Assembly: GCA_905209075.1 (NCBI GenBank)
Contig: CAJLRL010000028.1
Span: 1 to 31,999 of the forward strand
Source: an uncultured Lachnospiraceae bacterium
GTDB lineage: Bacteria > Bacillota > Clostridia > Lachnospirales > Lachnospiraceae
Direction: 5' to 3'
Length of the DNA: 31,999 nt
Below the pieces are notes generated by a model. It was not told where the DNA came from and did no database searches. It saw nothing but the letters and a program-made list of their open reading frames with translations. Positions 1 to 7,671 of the stretch are shown one piece after another (the stretch's first letter is position 1; each line of letters opens with the position of its first letter). The position numbers were made by a program, and so were the translations under genes.

Positions 1-807
1 GATAAAATAACTGTTGATATCACTTTAGATGGTGCAGTAGAAAAAGCAAAGGGAAGCATCATTGTTGAATATAATTTTGATAAAGAGTGGAATTTTAAAG
101 GTGTAACCGATGCATCTAATGTAACATCTGAAGTCAAAGAAGACAAAAAACTGGATACCTCAGAAAAATCAATATTAAACTATATTACAAAACAATCTTT
201 TCAATATGGTAATAAGTCAAATGGTTCAGGTTTAGTTTCGCTAATAAGTGATTCTACAGTTCAGGAAATACCTATGACAGAATCTGAGATAAGTAATTTT
301 AAAATAAAAGAACGGTCTTCGGGATCGAAGGGAACCATACAGACTGTTAAATGCAGTGCAACACTAACTAAAAAATATGCTACATTTTCTGTGGAAATGG
401 AATTAACATTTACCTACAGTAGCGGTTGGAATGAACCATCAATTGAGACTAACGCAAAATTAGAAAATCTTGATATTACAGGTGAGTGGACCGGAAATTA
501 CACGGCAGCCGGAAGTAGTGGAACAGTATCTCTTAATATTTCAGAGGTAAATGGCGATGAGTTGTCGGGCTCTTATAGCTATACACCTGATAGAATAGAC
601 AAATATACACAGCCGGGCAGCTATAGTTTTTCGGGAACAATAGATAAAGAAACTTTAATGCTGAATCTTGAAGCAGGAGAGTGGATTTCAAAGCCGGAAA
701 GAGTGCTATCAACGGATAAGGTCAATATTAGAGCCTTTATTAAAATAAATGACGAAATAATGGAAGGAATAGGTCATGGTTCTGCAACATTTAAAGTATC
801 AAAATAA
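1..807 (+). CDS. C-terminal part of a probable secreted or surface protein (5' end outside window)
   Basis: The frame is open from base 1 without a stop, so this is the last 268 residues of a longer protein; the ATG at 274 is internal. I do not recognise a family. The visible part is rich in Ser, Thr, Gly, Asn and Lys and has alternating hydrophobic/polar stretches typical of extracellular beta-sandwich domains. A segment beginning GEWTGNY (about residue 161 of the visible part) followed by repeated SGxY/SGT patterns (LSGSYSY, SFSGTI) resembles small beta domains at the C-termini of Lachnospiraceae cell-surface proteins. No membrane segment or sorting motif is present in this part. The stop overlaps the next gene by 32 bases, so the two are probably translationally coupled. 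Function unknown. Confidence 0.8.
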   Translation, partial: DKITVDITLDGAVEKAKGSIIVEYNFDKEWNFKGVTDASNVTSEVKEDKKLDTSEKSILNYITKQSFQYGNKSNGSGLVSLISDSTVQEIPMTESEISNFKIKERSSGSKGTIQTVKCSATLTKKYATFSVEMELTFTYSSGWNEPSIETNAKLENLDITGEWTGNYTAAGSSGTVSLNISEVNGDELSGSYSYTPDRIDKYTQPGSYSFSGTIDKETLMLNLEAGEWISKPERVLSTDKVNIRAFIKINDEIMEGIGHGSATFKVSK

Positions 808-1543
808 ATTATCATTTACTATGCTGCTTGTATGCATCAGTCTCTTAACTGCCTGTGGAAGCACAAAAGTAAATTCAAATAATACTTCAGAAGCTCATTC
901 AGGTGTTGATACAGAAAATAATGTATACAGTACAAAAGAGACAGAAGTGGCTACCGAGAATGAACAGGATAATACTGAACTTGGTGAAACATTTTATACT
1001 CTTGGAAGAAGGGAAAACCCCAAAATACTGTTTGCATATGATTATTCAGTAAACTGGAAGTATATAGATATTGGTGAAGGGACCGAGTATAGACAGGAAA
1101 AGATAGAGGATCGCAAGGGTGCCGAAATTATATTTTGGCACTATGCGGAACAATTTTCCCAATATTATGGAGGTGGATATGATTTGCAAACTGCAAGCGT
1201 GGATAAGGTTGCAGATTGTGATTTTCGTATGGAAACCGAAGGCAATGAGGATGATTTGGGAAAGTTTTGTGTTGCAAAAATCAAGGTTATTGCTATAGAA
1301 GATGGTCTTAGCGATGAAGGTGAACAGGAATTTGATGGACCAACTTATTACGCGGTTGTTCCGGAAAGTTATTTGGGTAAGACCACATTTAAGGGAGGCG
1401 GAGGAGTATATGAAGAGTGCTCATGGAATTATTATGGAGGTACTTATGCGGTAGTAGCAGAAGCAGAAGGTGGAAAATTTACTGAATCAGAGGAAAATGA
1501 CGTTATAAAATTTCTATCAACATTTAGACAAGAATATGAATAA
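776..1543 (+). CDS. Predicted lipoprotein of unknown function
   Basis: This 255-residue protein begins with a lipoprotein signal peptide: Lys residues in the n-region, a hydrophobic core (MLLVCISLL) and a lipobox LTAC with the lipidated Cys at residue 27. A Ser/Asn/Glu/Thr-rich linker follows to about residue 75, as usual for surface-anchored lipoproteins. The remaining domain is acidic with many Tyr, Trp and Gly (for example GGGYD, GGGGVYEE, WNYYGG). I do not recognise its family. The start at 776 lies inside the preceding gene and has a GGAAGG site about nine bases upstream; the alternative ATG at 821 would leave no charged n-region. It is probably the last gene of its operon, as a hairpin follows at 1584. 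Confidence 0.8.
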   Translation: MVLQHLKYQNKLSFTMLLVCISLLTACGSTKVNSNNTSEAHSGVDTENNVYSTKETEVATENEQDNTELGETFYTLGRRENPKILFAYDYSVNWKYIDIGEGTEYRQEKIEDRKGAEIIFWHYAEQFSQYYGGGYDLQTASVDKVADCDFRMETEGNEDDLGKFCVAKIKVIAIEDGLSDEGEQEFDGPTYYAVVPESYLGKTTFKGGGGVYEECSWNYYGGTYAVVAEAEGGKFTESEENDVIKFLSTFRQEYE

Positions 1544-1583
1544 ATTCTGTGATTTTTGAAATAAGTTAGTTCATGTAAATATA

Positions 1584-1640
1584 ACAGCCGTAGCTGCGAT
1601 TGATCAAATGAAAGATAAATCGCGGTTACGGCTGTTTGGT
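1584..1640 (+). terminator. Probable terminator hairpin after the lipoprotein gene
   Basis: The arms ACAGCCGTAGCTGCGATT (1584-1601) and AATCGCGGTTACGGCTGT (1618-1635) pair over 18 bases with two G-U pairs around a 16-base loop. They are followed by a T/G-rich tract (TTGGTTGT) rather than a clean T-run, so termination is likely but not certain. Confidence 0.6.
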
Positions 1641-1701
1641 TGTATATTAGGACATTATCATAAATGGTTCATATCATGCAAATTTCTTTTGATAAACGGC
1701 A

Positions 1702-1730
1702 TTGACACCAAATGTGATACCACATATAAT
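1702..1730 (+). promoter_or_regulatory. Consensus promoter of hicAB with an overlapping dyad
   Basis: TTGACA (1702-1707), a 17-bp spacer and TATAAT (1725-1730) match the sigma-A consensus exactly, 20 bases before hicA. The dyad ATGTG-ATAC-CACAT (1712-1725) sits in the spacer and touches the -10 box. That is where a HicB dimer using its ribbon-helix-helix domain could repress the operon. The promoter is read directly; the operator role is inferred. Confidence 0.75.
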
Positions 1731-1750
1731 ATAGACAGGAGGTATTCAGA

Positions 1751-2008
1751 ATGTCAAAATGGGATAAACTATTAACGAGAATATGTGCTTTATCAAAAGA
1801 CCTCCGGTTTGATGAATTGCGTAAGGTATTGGAAAGCTATGGATATGTAATGAATGCCCAAAAGGGCGGGAGCAGTCATTACACGTTCAGAAAAGCCGGA
1901 TGTCAACCGATTACGATACCGAAGCATGAACCTATCAAAAAAATGTATGTAGAGATGGTAAAGCAGATTGTGGAAAGTGAGGCGGTGAATGATGAAAACG
2001 CTGAATGA
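1751..2008 (+). CDS. hicA: HicA-family mRNA interferase toxin
   Basis: This 85-residue basic protein has the small double-stranded RNA-binding-like fold expected of HicA toxins, which cleave mRNA and are neutralised by HicB. The diagnostic stretch is KGGSSHYTF at residues 38-46, with the predicted catalytic His43; FRKAG and ITIPKHEPI follow, as usual in the family. HicA proteins are often near 60-80 residues, so this one has a slightly extended N-terminus (MSKWDKLLTRICALSKDL). An AGGAGG ribosome site lies just upstream of 1751. The gene overlaps hicB by 20 bases, and toxin-before-antitoxin order is normal for hicAB. All key residues look intact, so it should be active. Confidence 0.9.
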   Translation: MSKWDKLLTRICALSKDLRFDELRKVLESYGYVMNAQKGGSSHYTFRKAGCQPITIPKHEPIKKMYVEMVKQIVESEAVNDENAE

Positions 2009-2357
2009 TTATTTTACAATGAATTATCGTATGGAAATTGTAGAGGATAAGGATGAGGGTGGCTTTGTGGTTTCATTTCCGGAGCTCCCGGGATGTATTA
2101 CCTGTGGAGAAACAGTAGAATCCGCTGTTGCAAACGCTTTAGATGCCAAGAAATCATGGTTAGAAGCGGCTATGGAAGAGGGTATTGAAATCCATGAGCC
2201 GGACAGCTTAGAGGATTATTCTGGACAGTTTAAACTTAGAATTCCACGAAGTCTTCATCGCTCCCTTGCAGAACATTCTAAGAGGGAAGGTATCAGCATG
2301 AATCAGTATTGTGTATATCTTCTTTCCAAAAACGATGCAGCTTATTCAAAATTATAG
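1989..2357 (+). CDS. hicB: HicB-family antitoxin
   Basis: This 122-residue protein has the two-part HicB layout. The N-terminal RNase H-like toxin-binding domain is seen in the motif GGFVVSFPELPGCITCGETVESA (residues 25-47) with Pro-Glu-Leu-Pro-Gly-Cys at its centre. The C-terminal Arc-type ribbon-helix-helix DNA-binding domain covers about residues 78-115 (FKLRIPRSLHRSLAEHS, then GISMNQYCVYLLS). It should bind HicA and, through the C-terminal domain, repress the promoter at 1702-1730. The start overlaps the end of hicA, giving coupled synthesis; an ATG one codon later (1992) is an equally possible start. The domain set is complete. Confidence 0.9.
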   Translation: MMKTLNDYFTMNYRMEIVEDKDEGGFVVSFPELPGCITCGETVESAVANALDAKKSWLEAAMEEGIEIHEPDSLEDYSGQFKLRIPRSLHRSLAEHSKREGISMNQYCVYLLSKNDAAYSKL

Positions 2358-2384
2358 ACTAGATGAAAAAGGAGGTGTTCTGTT

Positions 2385-2510
2385 ATGTTTTTTCTTATAG
2401 CGAAGGATAATGAATGGGCTGGATTGCTTAGTAGTCTGGATATGTTTTCTGATGATTTTATGGAAGAAGGACGGATACAGCCTGAAGTTCAGGTAAGGGA
2501 AGATTTCTAA
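2385..2510 (+). pseudogene. C-terminal stub of a VapB-like antitoxin
   Basis: This 41-residue frame has a strong AAGGAGG ribosome site about eight bases upstream. It matches only the end of VapB/AbrB-type antitoxins: LLSSLDMFSDDFMEEGR followed by Gln, Pro and a final REDF is the toxin-wrapping C-terminus of that family. The N-terminal SpoVT/AbrB DNA-binding half is missing, and an in-frame TGA at 2364-2366 blocks extension upstream. No VapC (PIN-domain) gene is adjacent; the next gene is yitT on the opposite strand, five bases away. I read it as a remnant of a second toxin-antitoxin pair. It could still be translated and might bind a VapC encoded elsewhere. Confidence 0.55.
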
Positions 2511-2515
2511 TGAAT

Positions 2516-3358
2516 TTACAGGGAAGAAAATCCCTTACAAAAAACTTCACTAGTGCTCATCACAGACATAAAAGCATGCAGTTTATTCTGATGTATGAAG
2601 CTTCTCAGCTCCACGGCCTGCTTCTTTGTGAGTGTGCTGAAAACGATATAGTTTCTCTCGCCGGTATAGGCACCTCTGGCCTCGACATATGTGGCACTCT
2701 TCTCCAGAGTGTTGGTGATGTAATCGCATATCACATCCTTGTCATCGCAGATAAGCATTATGGATTTTCTGAGCATGATGTTTTCGATGATGGCATCAAT
2801 CATAAATGATTTCACAACAAGTCCGACAAATGAATAGAGTGCCGTTTTTATATCAAACACGAAGCAGGCGATTATGATCATCACAAGGTCAGTGAGGAAA
2901 AGAGCCATGCCGATATCCTCTATGTGGGTGTATTTTTTGACGATCATTGCGATAACATCGGTTCCGCCGCTTGAGGCACCATCATAAAAAAGAAGTGCAG
3001 ATGCTATGGCAGGAAGTGCTATCGCAAAAATAAGCTCAAGCATAGGTTCATTTGAGAGCGGATGGGTAAGCGGATCAAGCTTTTCAAATCCGAGTAATTC
3101 GACCGACATAAGAATTGTTGCATATGTGGTTTTAATGGCAAAGCTTTTGCCAAGAAAAATAAAACCGACAGCAAGGAGCACAAGGTTTACGATCGTGGAG
3201 AACATACTGGCTGAGAGTGGTGTGATTTTAGCAAATACAACAGCCGCTCCGGTAACGCCCCCGAATGTAAAATTATTTGGAAATTTAAAATAGTATACAC
3301 CGATACACATGATGGTTATACTTATAGTGATAAGAAAAATGCTTTTTAGTTGTTTCAT
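2516..3358 (-). CDS. YitT-family membrane protein (DUF161/DUF2179)
   Basis: This 280-residue integral membrane protein has the YitT layout: about five or six hydrophobic segments in residues 8-200 (ISITIMCIGVYYF, ATILMSVELL, IFAIALPAIASALLF, TDLVMIIIACFVF and others), then a soluble C-terminal domain (about residues 205-275, MLICDDKDVICDYITNTLEKSAT) matching DUF2179. The glycine-rich FTFGGVTG near residue 31 and FYDGASSGGTDVIAMI near residue 123 are the conserved signature stretches. YitT proteins are widespread in Firmicutes; their transported substrate is not known. The gene is transcribed alone, divergently from the GntR-ABC operon, from the promoter at 3408-3436. Length and domain order are normal. 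Confidence 0.85.
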   Translation of the reverse strand: MKQLKSIFLITISITIMCIGVYYFKFPNNFTFGGVTGAAVVFAKITPLSASMFSTIVNLVLLAVGFIFLGKSFAIKTTYATILMSVELLGFEKLDPLTHPLSNEPMLELIFAIALPAIASALLFYDGASSGGTDVIAMIVKKYTHIEDIGMALFLTDLVMIIIACFVFDIKTALYSFVGLVVKSFMIDAIIENIMLRKSIMLICDDKDVICDYITNTLEKSATYVEARGAYTGERNYIVFSTLTKKQAVELRSFIHQNKLHAFMSVMSTSEVFCKGFSSL

Positions 3359-3407
3359 TTGTATTTACCTCTTAATTTTTCAATCGAATAAATTTATCAG
3401 CGTATGT

Positions 3408-3436
3408 AGTTTATGCCGCATGCAGGCAAATGTCAA
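3408..3436 (-). promoter_or_regulatory. Promoter of the yitT-like gene
   Basis: On the minus strand, TTGACA (3436-3431) is followed by a 17-bp spacer and TAAACT (3413-3408), about 50 bases before the start codon. The -35 boxes of this promoter and of the divergent one at 3457 form a perfect 7-bp inverted repeat (TGTCAAC / GTTGACA). Confidence 0.6.
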
Positions 3437-3456
3437 CAGATAATCTAAAAAAACAG

Positions 3457-3485
3457 TTGACATTTTTAATGATGTGGGCTATTCT
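3457..3485 (+). promoter_or_regulatory. Promoter of the GntR-ABC operon
   Basis: TTGACA (3457-3462), 17-bp spacer, TATTCT (3480-3485). Transcription should begin near 3492, directly before the palindrome at 3496-3519. Confidence 0.7.
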
Positions 3486-3495
3486 TTTTACACAA

Positions 3496-3519
3496 GGTTA
3501 GTTACTGGACTAATTAACC
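3496..3519 (+). promoter_or_regulatory. Candidate GntR (YtrA-type) operator
   Basis: GGTTAGTTA (3496-3504), a six-base centre and TAATTAACC (3511-3519) form a dyad with eight of nine positions symmetric. It covers the expected transcription start of the operon whose first gene encodes the GntR regulator. YtrA-type regulators are known to repress their own ABC operons from such a place; binding here is inferred. Confidence 0.6.
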
Positions 3520-3612
3520 ACATAACCGCATAACAAAACAACAATACTACTTAATGATGCAGATCTGATCGTTGTCAGACACAATCTTATTGGGAAGGAG
3601 GCGTGATATAGG

Positions 3613-3981
3613 ATGAATGAAATTTTGAATCAGGAGAAATCAATTTATATTCAGATAAGTGAAATGATAGAAAACGATATTCTGCGGGATGTCCTGCTTG
3701 AAGATGAACGGGTCCCGAGTACAAATGAGCTTGCTAAGCTCTATGCGATAAATCCCGCGACAGCGGCTAAAGGCGTAAATATACTGGTAGATGCAGGTGT
3801 ATTATACAAGAAAAGAGGGATAGGAATGTTTGTAAGCAGCGGAGCAAAAGAAACTATACGGGAAAAACGAAGATCACAATTTTATGAGAACTATGTAAGT
3901 GCATTGATAGATGAGGCGAAGACACTCGGAATAACAAAGGATGAGCTTATCGCCGGAATAGAAAAAGATTATGAAAACTAG
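3613..3981 (+). CDS. GntR-family transcriptional regulator, YtrA subfamily
   Basis: This 122-residue protein has the YtrA architecture: an N-terminal winged helix (about residues 8-76, with SIYIQISEMIENDIL, then VPSTNELAKLYAINPATAAKGVNILVDAG and the wing LYKKRGIGMFV) and only a short C-terminal helical tail for dimerisation (about residues 85-122). There is no large ligand domain as in FadR- or HutC-type members. YtrA regulators usually head operons of ABC exporters and respond to envelope stress or antibiotics in several species. That is the arrangement here, with the ATPase 12 bases downstream. A ribosome site (AAGGAGG) precedes 3613. The likely target is the dyad at 3496-3519 in its own leader. 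Confidence 0.9.
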   Translation: MNEILNQEKSIYIQISEMIENDILRDVLLEDERVPSTNELAKLYAINPATAAKGVNILVDAGVLYKKRGIGMFVSSGAKETIREKRRSQFYENYVSALIDEAKTLGITKDELIAGIEKDYEN

Positions 3982-3993
3982 GAGGTTTATGAG

Positions 3994-4875
3994 ATGGGAA
4001 ATATAGAATGTATAAATTTATGTAAAAATTATAAGGAAAAGAAAGTACTTGACAATGTTGATCTTACAATAGAAGAAGGTAAGATATACGGACTGATAGG
4101 AAGGAACGGAGCAGGAAAGACAACACTTCTTTCTGTTATATCGGCACAGAACCCTGCATCATCAGGGGAGGCTCTGCTTGATGGAAAACAGATATGGGAA
4201 AATGAAAAAGCACTTTCTGACATATGTTTTTCGAGGGAGCTGTCAGGTAATACGATAAATGGAGCGAATAACCTTAAAGTAAAAGATTACCTTAAATATG
4301 CACAGTGCTTCCTTCCTCACTGGGATGATAAATACGCAAACGAACTTCTTTCACATTTTCAGATCAACAAAAAGCAGCAGATAAATAAGCTGTCAAAGGG
4401 AATGATGTCCATGGTAACAATAGTTGTGGCTCTGGCAAGCAAGGCAAAATACACATTTTTAGATGAACCGACGGCGGGACTTGATGTTGTTGCAAGAAAT
4501 GATTTTTATAAGCTTTTGATAGAAGAATACACAGAAAGTGGCAGAACCTTTGTGATCTCAACGCACATAATCGATGAGGCTTCTGATGTTTTTGAGGAAG
4601 TGATAATAATAAAAGATAAAAAAATAGCGTTGAAAGAAAATACAACAGAGCTTCTGGAACGTGCATATCATCTGAGTGGAAATGAGGAGGATGTGGATAA
4701 ATATCTGAGCGAAAATCCTGATGTAGAAGTGTTTGCTACACAGAAGATGGGACGCAGCAAAGGTGTTTCCGTTTTAATGAAAACCAGCGGAAAATTGGAT
4801 AAAACACATAATTTATCTGTCCAGCCGCTTACACTTCAAAACCTGTTTGCTGCTATGTGTGGGGAGGTCAGATAA
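3994..4875 (+). CDS. ABC transporter ATP-binding protein (YtrB-like)
   Basis: A 293-residue cytoplasmic ATPase. Walker A is GRNGAGKTT (residues 36-44), the signature LSKGM (133-137), Walker B YTFLDEP (153-159) with TAGLD as D-loop, and the switch His is in STHIID (His191). The Q-loop region (ICFSRELSG) has no obvious Gln, as in some YtrB/BcrA-like ATPases. The signature is LSKGM instead of LSGGQ, also common in this group. The C-terminal 80 residues form an extension beyond the ATPase core. It should pair with the two membrane proteins encoded next. Its stop overlaps the start of the first membrane gene by one base, indicating coupled translation. The substrate cannot be told from the sequence. 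Confidence 0.88.
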   Translation: MGNIECINLCKNYKEKKVLDNVDLTIEEGKIYGLIGRNGAGKTTLLSVISAQNPASSGEALLDGKQIWENEKALSDICFSRELSGNTINGANNLKVKDYLKYAQCFLPHWDDKYANELLSHFQINKKQQINKLSKGMMSMVTIVVALASKAKYTFLDEPTAGLDVVARNDFYKLLIEEYTESGRTFVISTHIIDEASDVFEEVIIIKDKKIALKENTTELLERAYHLSGNEEDVDKYLSENPDVEVFATQKMGRSKGVSVLMKTSGKLDKTHNLSVQPLTLQNLFAAMCGEVR

Positions 4876-5465
4876 TGTATAAATATTTAAGATTCTGGAC
4901 AAAAATGACGGCCGTATATGTATTATATGGAATCCTGGCAGCCATAGGAGTTTTTGTATATTCACATTTTATCAACGTAGATTTTAAGGAATATGGCATG
5001 AAAATGGTATGGGGAGTATATATGACATTCTTTATGTATGGCGTATCGATATCAAAAAAATGTTATGGAATCCCGTTTTCTATCGCCTTTGGGGCAGTGA
5101 GAAAAAATACATTAAAGGGATATTTTTTTACTGAATGGATCCTGATGATCTTATGTACAGTGATTGCATCAGTACTGGGATTTAATGAAGTAAACGGACA
5201 GACATTTGAACTCATATCATGGCTTTTGATCGGAGCAGCATCAGGACAGTATGTAACGGAGGCTTTTGGCAAAGGAAAAAAATCAGTTGTTATTGCCATA
5301 ATTTCGACTATAACACTTTTACTTCCATTTGCGGATTTCATTCTCTATTCGACAAAAAGCAGTCTGATGATAGAAAAACCTATAGTGATCTTTGGAATCA
5401 TATATTATTGTGTGATAAGCATTATGACGATAAAACATACAATGCAGCTTGAGGTAAGAGTATAG
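4875..5465 (+). CDS. ABC transporter membrane subunit, first of two
   Basis: This 196-residue hydrophobic protein has about five or six membrane segments (VLYGILAAIGVFVY, MVWGVYMTFFMYGV, WILMILCTVIASVLGF, SVVIAIISTITLLLPFADFIL, IVIFGIIYYCVISI). It has no recognisable enzymatic motif. I start it at 4875 because GGGGAGG at 4860-4867 lies seven to eight bases upstream and the ATG overlaps the ATPase stop; an ATG at 4857 would place the ribosome site inside the gene. By position it is the permease partner of the ATPase at 3994-4875. Sequence similarity to known families is too low for me to name it further. Confidence 0.75.
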   Translation: MYKYLRFWTKMTAVYVLYGILAAIGVFVYSHFINVDFKEYGMKMVWGVYMTFFMYGVSISKKCYGIPFSIAFGAVRKNTLKGYFFTEWILMILCTVIASVLGFNEVNGQTFELISWLLIGAASGQYVTEAFGKGKKSVVIAIISTITLLLPFADFILYSTKSSLMIEKPIVIFGIIYYCVISIMTIKHTMQLEVRV

Positions 5466-5482
5466 AAAGCAGGTGGGATTTT

Positions 5483-6214
5483 ATGAAAAAAACAATAAAA
5501 AGTCTTTTAAAGATCGAATCCGGTGATATCGGTATAATGATGGCAATAGTATCGGGTGTGATGATAGCAGGAGGAATTATAGACTATTTTTTATATAGTG
5601 GCAGCACTTCAGAGACGGTAGTTGAGGTAGGAATAATAATGGCGATAGCCTCATATGTTCTGTACGAGCTTACTTTTGAGGGTATTGGTCTGGGACAGAT
5701 ATTTAATAATTCACTGGCAATGGGGGTTACACGTAAACGCTTATTTCCATCATATGTAATACTGTGCATTATGAAAAATACTATAGGTCTTTTAATTATC
5801 ATTGTATTAGGGGCAGCTGAGAGGTTCTACTGCAGAAGAGCATTTCCTGATAATGTGAAAGAGGATGTATATATGATACTGTTTACAGGACGAGGGCTTT
5901 TTATAACGATATCACTTATGTTTCTCGTGTCGATCATTGCTGTATTCGTTGGTGCCCTGATACTGCGCTTTGGGAAAAAGGCATTCTGGCCACTGTGGGC
6001 AGTATGGATGATGGTAGGCCTTCTGCCCGGAAAGCTTGGAAAGATGATAGATCCGGATGGAGAGATTTCAAATATGCTTGGAAAAAATGTCCATATGTTT
6101 CTGAATGCAGATGTGTTTGTGCCGGTCTGGAGCATTATATTTTTGGCTTTGTGCGGAGTATTTTATCTGATCACGTACAAAGTGATCATAAAAAAGCAGA
6201 GCGTAACATTTTAG
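5483..6214 (+). CDS. ABC transporter membrane subunit, second of two
   Basis: A 243-residue membrane protein with about six hydrophobic segments (GIMMAIVSGVMIAGGIIDYF, VGIIMAIASYVLYEL, TIGLLIIIVLGAAE, LFITISLMFLVSIIAVFVGALIL, LWAVWMMVGLLPG, WSIIFLALCGVFYLITY). The motif AMGVTRKR, near residue 78, is typical of ABC-2-like permeases in GntR/YtrA operons. It is 17 bases downstream of the other membrane gene, with a weak GGTGGG ribosome site. It probably forms a heterodimeric channel with the 4875-5465 product. No terminator hairpin is evident after it. Confidence 0.75.
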   Translation: MKKTIKSLLKIESGDIGIMMAIVSGVMIAGGIIDYFLYSGSTSETVVEVGIIMAIASYVLYELTFEGIGLGQIFNNSLAMGVTRKRLFPSYVILCIMKNTIGLLIIIVLGAAERFYCRRAFPDNVKEDVYMILFTGRGLFITISLMFLVSIIAVFVGALILRFGKKAFWPLWAVWMMVGLLPGKLGKMIDPDGEISNMLGKNVHMFLNADVFVPVWSIIFLALCGVFYLITYKVIIKKQSVTF

Positions 6215-6215
6215 C

Positions 6216-6245
6216 TTTTCAAAATTTGCGCATATAATGTATAAT
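6216..6245 (+). promoter_or_regulatory. Possible promoter of the GH13 operon
   Basis: TATAAT occurs twice, at 6233-6238 and 6240-6245. For the second, the best -35 is TTTTCA (6216-6221) with an 18-bp spacer. The -10 is strong and the -35 weak. About 75 bases separate it from the start codon. Confidence 0.45.
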
Positions 6246-6322
6246 AGAGGCAGTAGTAAATTCAGATAAATTATTGATACAGCTACTTGCTAAGCGCTGT
6301 ACTAGTTTAAGGAGGCAATATT

Positions 6323-7627
6323 ATGTGGGCATATGATAGTGTATTTTATCAGATTTATCCGCTTGGATTCTGCGGGGCTCCGTTTGAAAATGATGGGGTA
6401 CTGGAGCATAGGATATTAAAGGTAAACGATTGGATACCTCATATAAAGAAGCTTGGAGCAGATGCAATATATTTTTCACCGGTATTTGAGTCTGATACGC
6501 ATGGATATAATACAAGAGATTATACAAAAATAGACACAAGACTGGGAACAAACGAAGATTTTGCCCAAGTATGCGACAATCTGCATAAAGAGGGAATAAA
6601 GGTAGTTTTAGACGGAGTTTTCAATCATGTCGGAAGAGGCTTCTGGGCTTTTTTGGATGTACTTAAAAACCGTGAAAATTCCCCATATACAGACTGGTTT
6701 GGGAGGATCGCTTTTGACGGAAACTCAAATTATAACGATGGTTTATGGTATGAGGGCTGGGAAGGAAACTATGACCTTGTAAAGCTGAATTTAAGAAATG
6801 AAGCAGTAATAGAGCACATTTTTTCTGCTATAAAAGGCTGGGTGGAGGAATTTGATATCGACGGCTTAAGGCTTGACGTGGCATACTGTCTGGATCATGA
6901 TTTCCTTCGCAGACTTAGGGAATTCTGCGACAGCATTAAACCGGATTTCTTTTTAGTCGGAGAGACACTTCATGGTGACTACAATCAGATAATGAACGAT
7001 TCAATGCTTCATTCTGTGACGAATTATGAGTGCTATAAGGGACTTCATTCAAGCTTTAATTCTATGAATATGTTTGAGATAAATCATTCACTCTTAAGGC
7101 AGTTTGGACCGGAGCAGTGGACATTATATAAGGGTAAACATCTGCTTTCATTTGTCGACAATCATGACGTGACAAGGGTGGCAAGTATATTAAACAACGA
7201 AAAGCACCTGCCGCTTATATATGCCATTGCATTTGGAATGCCTGGAATACCATGTGTGTATTACGGAAGTGAATGGGGAGCAAAAGCCACAAAAGAAGAG
7301 GGTGATCCTGCACTAAGGGCATGCTTTGACAAACCGCAGTGGAGCGGACTTACAGAGTGGATATCAAAGCTTGCGGCAGCTAAAAAAGAATCTAAGGCAT
7401 TATGTTATGGAAACTTTTATTCTGTTGTGCTCACTAATGGACAATGTGTGTTCGGGAGAGAATACGATGGTGAAAAGGTATTTGTATGCATAAATGCTGC
7501 AGACCAGCCTTTCTTTGCAGGCTTTGACATGGGATGTGGTGAAGTTACTGACTTGATATCAGGAAGTAAGATCTCGCTTAACAGAGGTCTGGAGCTGCCG
7601 CCATATAGTGCATATTTTCTCCGCTGA
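6323..7627 (+). CDS. Cytoplasmic GH13 alpha-amylase-family enzyme (cyclomaltodextrinase or alpha-glucosidase type)
   Basis: This 434-residue TIM-barrel glycosidase has all four conserved GH13 regions: DGVFNH (residues 97-102), GLRLDV with nucleophile Asp185 (181-186), the acid/base Glu214 in GETLHG, and FVDNHD with Asp282 (277-282). There is no signal peptide, and the N-terminal beta domain of neopullulanases is absent, as the barrel starts at residue 1 (VFYQIYPLGF). A short C-terminal beta domain covers about 365-434. It should hydrolyse alpha-glucosidic bonds of imported malto-oligosaccharides in the cytoplasm; exact specificity is not readable. An AAGGAGG site precedes 6323. The two genes after it are not sugar genes, so the operon is functionally mixed. 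Confidence 0.88.
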   Translation: MWAYDSVFYQIYPLGFCGAPFENDGVLEHRILKVNDWIPHIKKLGADAIYFSPVFESDTHGYNTRDYTKIDTRLGTNEDFAQVCDNLHKEGIKVVLDGVFNHVGRGFWAFLDVLKNRENSPYTDWFGRIAFDGNSNYNDGLWYEGWEGNYDLVKLNLRNEAVIEHIFSAIKGWVEEFDIDGLRLDVAYCLDHDFLRRLREFCDSIKPDFFLVGETLHGDYNQIMNDSMLHSVTNYECYKGLHSSFNSMNMFEINHSLLRQFGPEQWTLYKGKHLLSFVDNHDVTRVASILNNEKHLPLIYAIAFGMPGIPCVYYGSEWGAKATKEEGDPALRACFDKPQWSGLTEWISKLAAAKKESKALCYGNFYSVVLTNGQCVFGREYDGEKVFVCINAADQPFFAGFDMGCGEVTDLISGSKISLNRGLELPPYSAYFLR

Positions 7628-7671
7628 TGATATTGTAGGATTTAACTATAACTCTTCGGGAAGGTGAAAAA

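Noticed and set aside
2510..2809. Plus-strand open frame of 99 residues over the yitT-like gene
   Set aside because: Antisense to a well-supported YitT-family gene; no ribosome site or recognisable motif.
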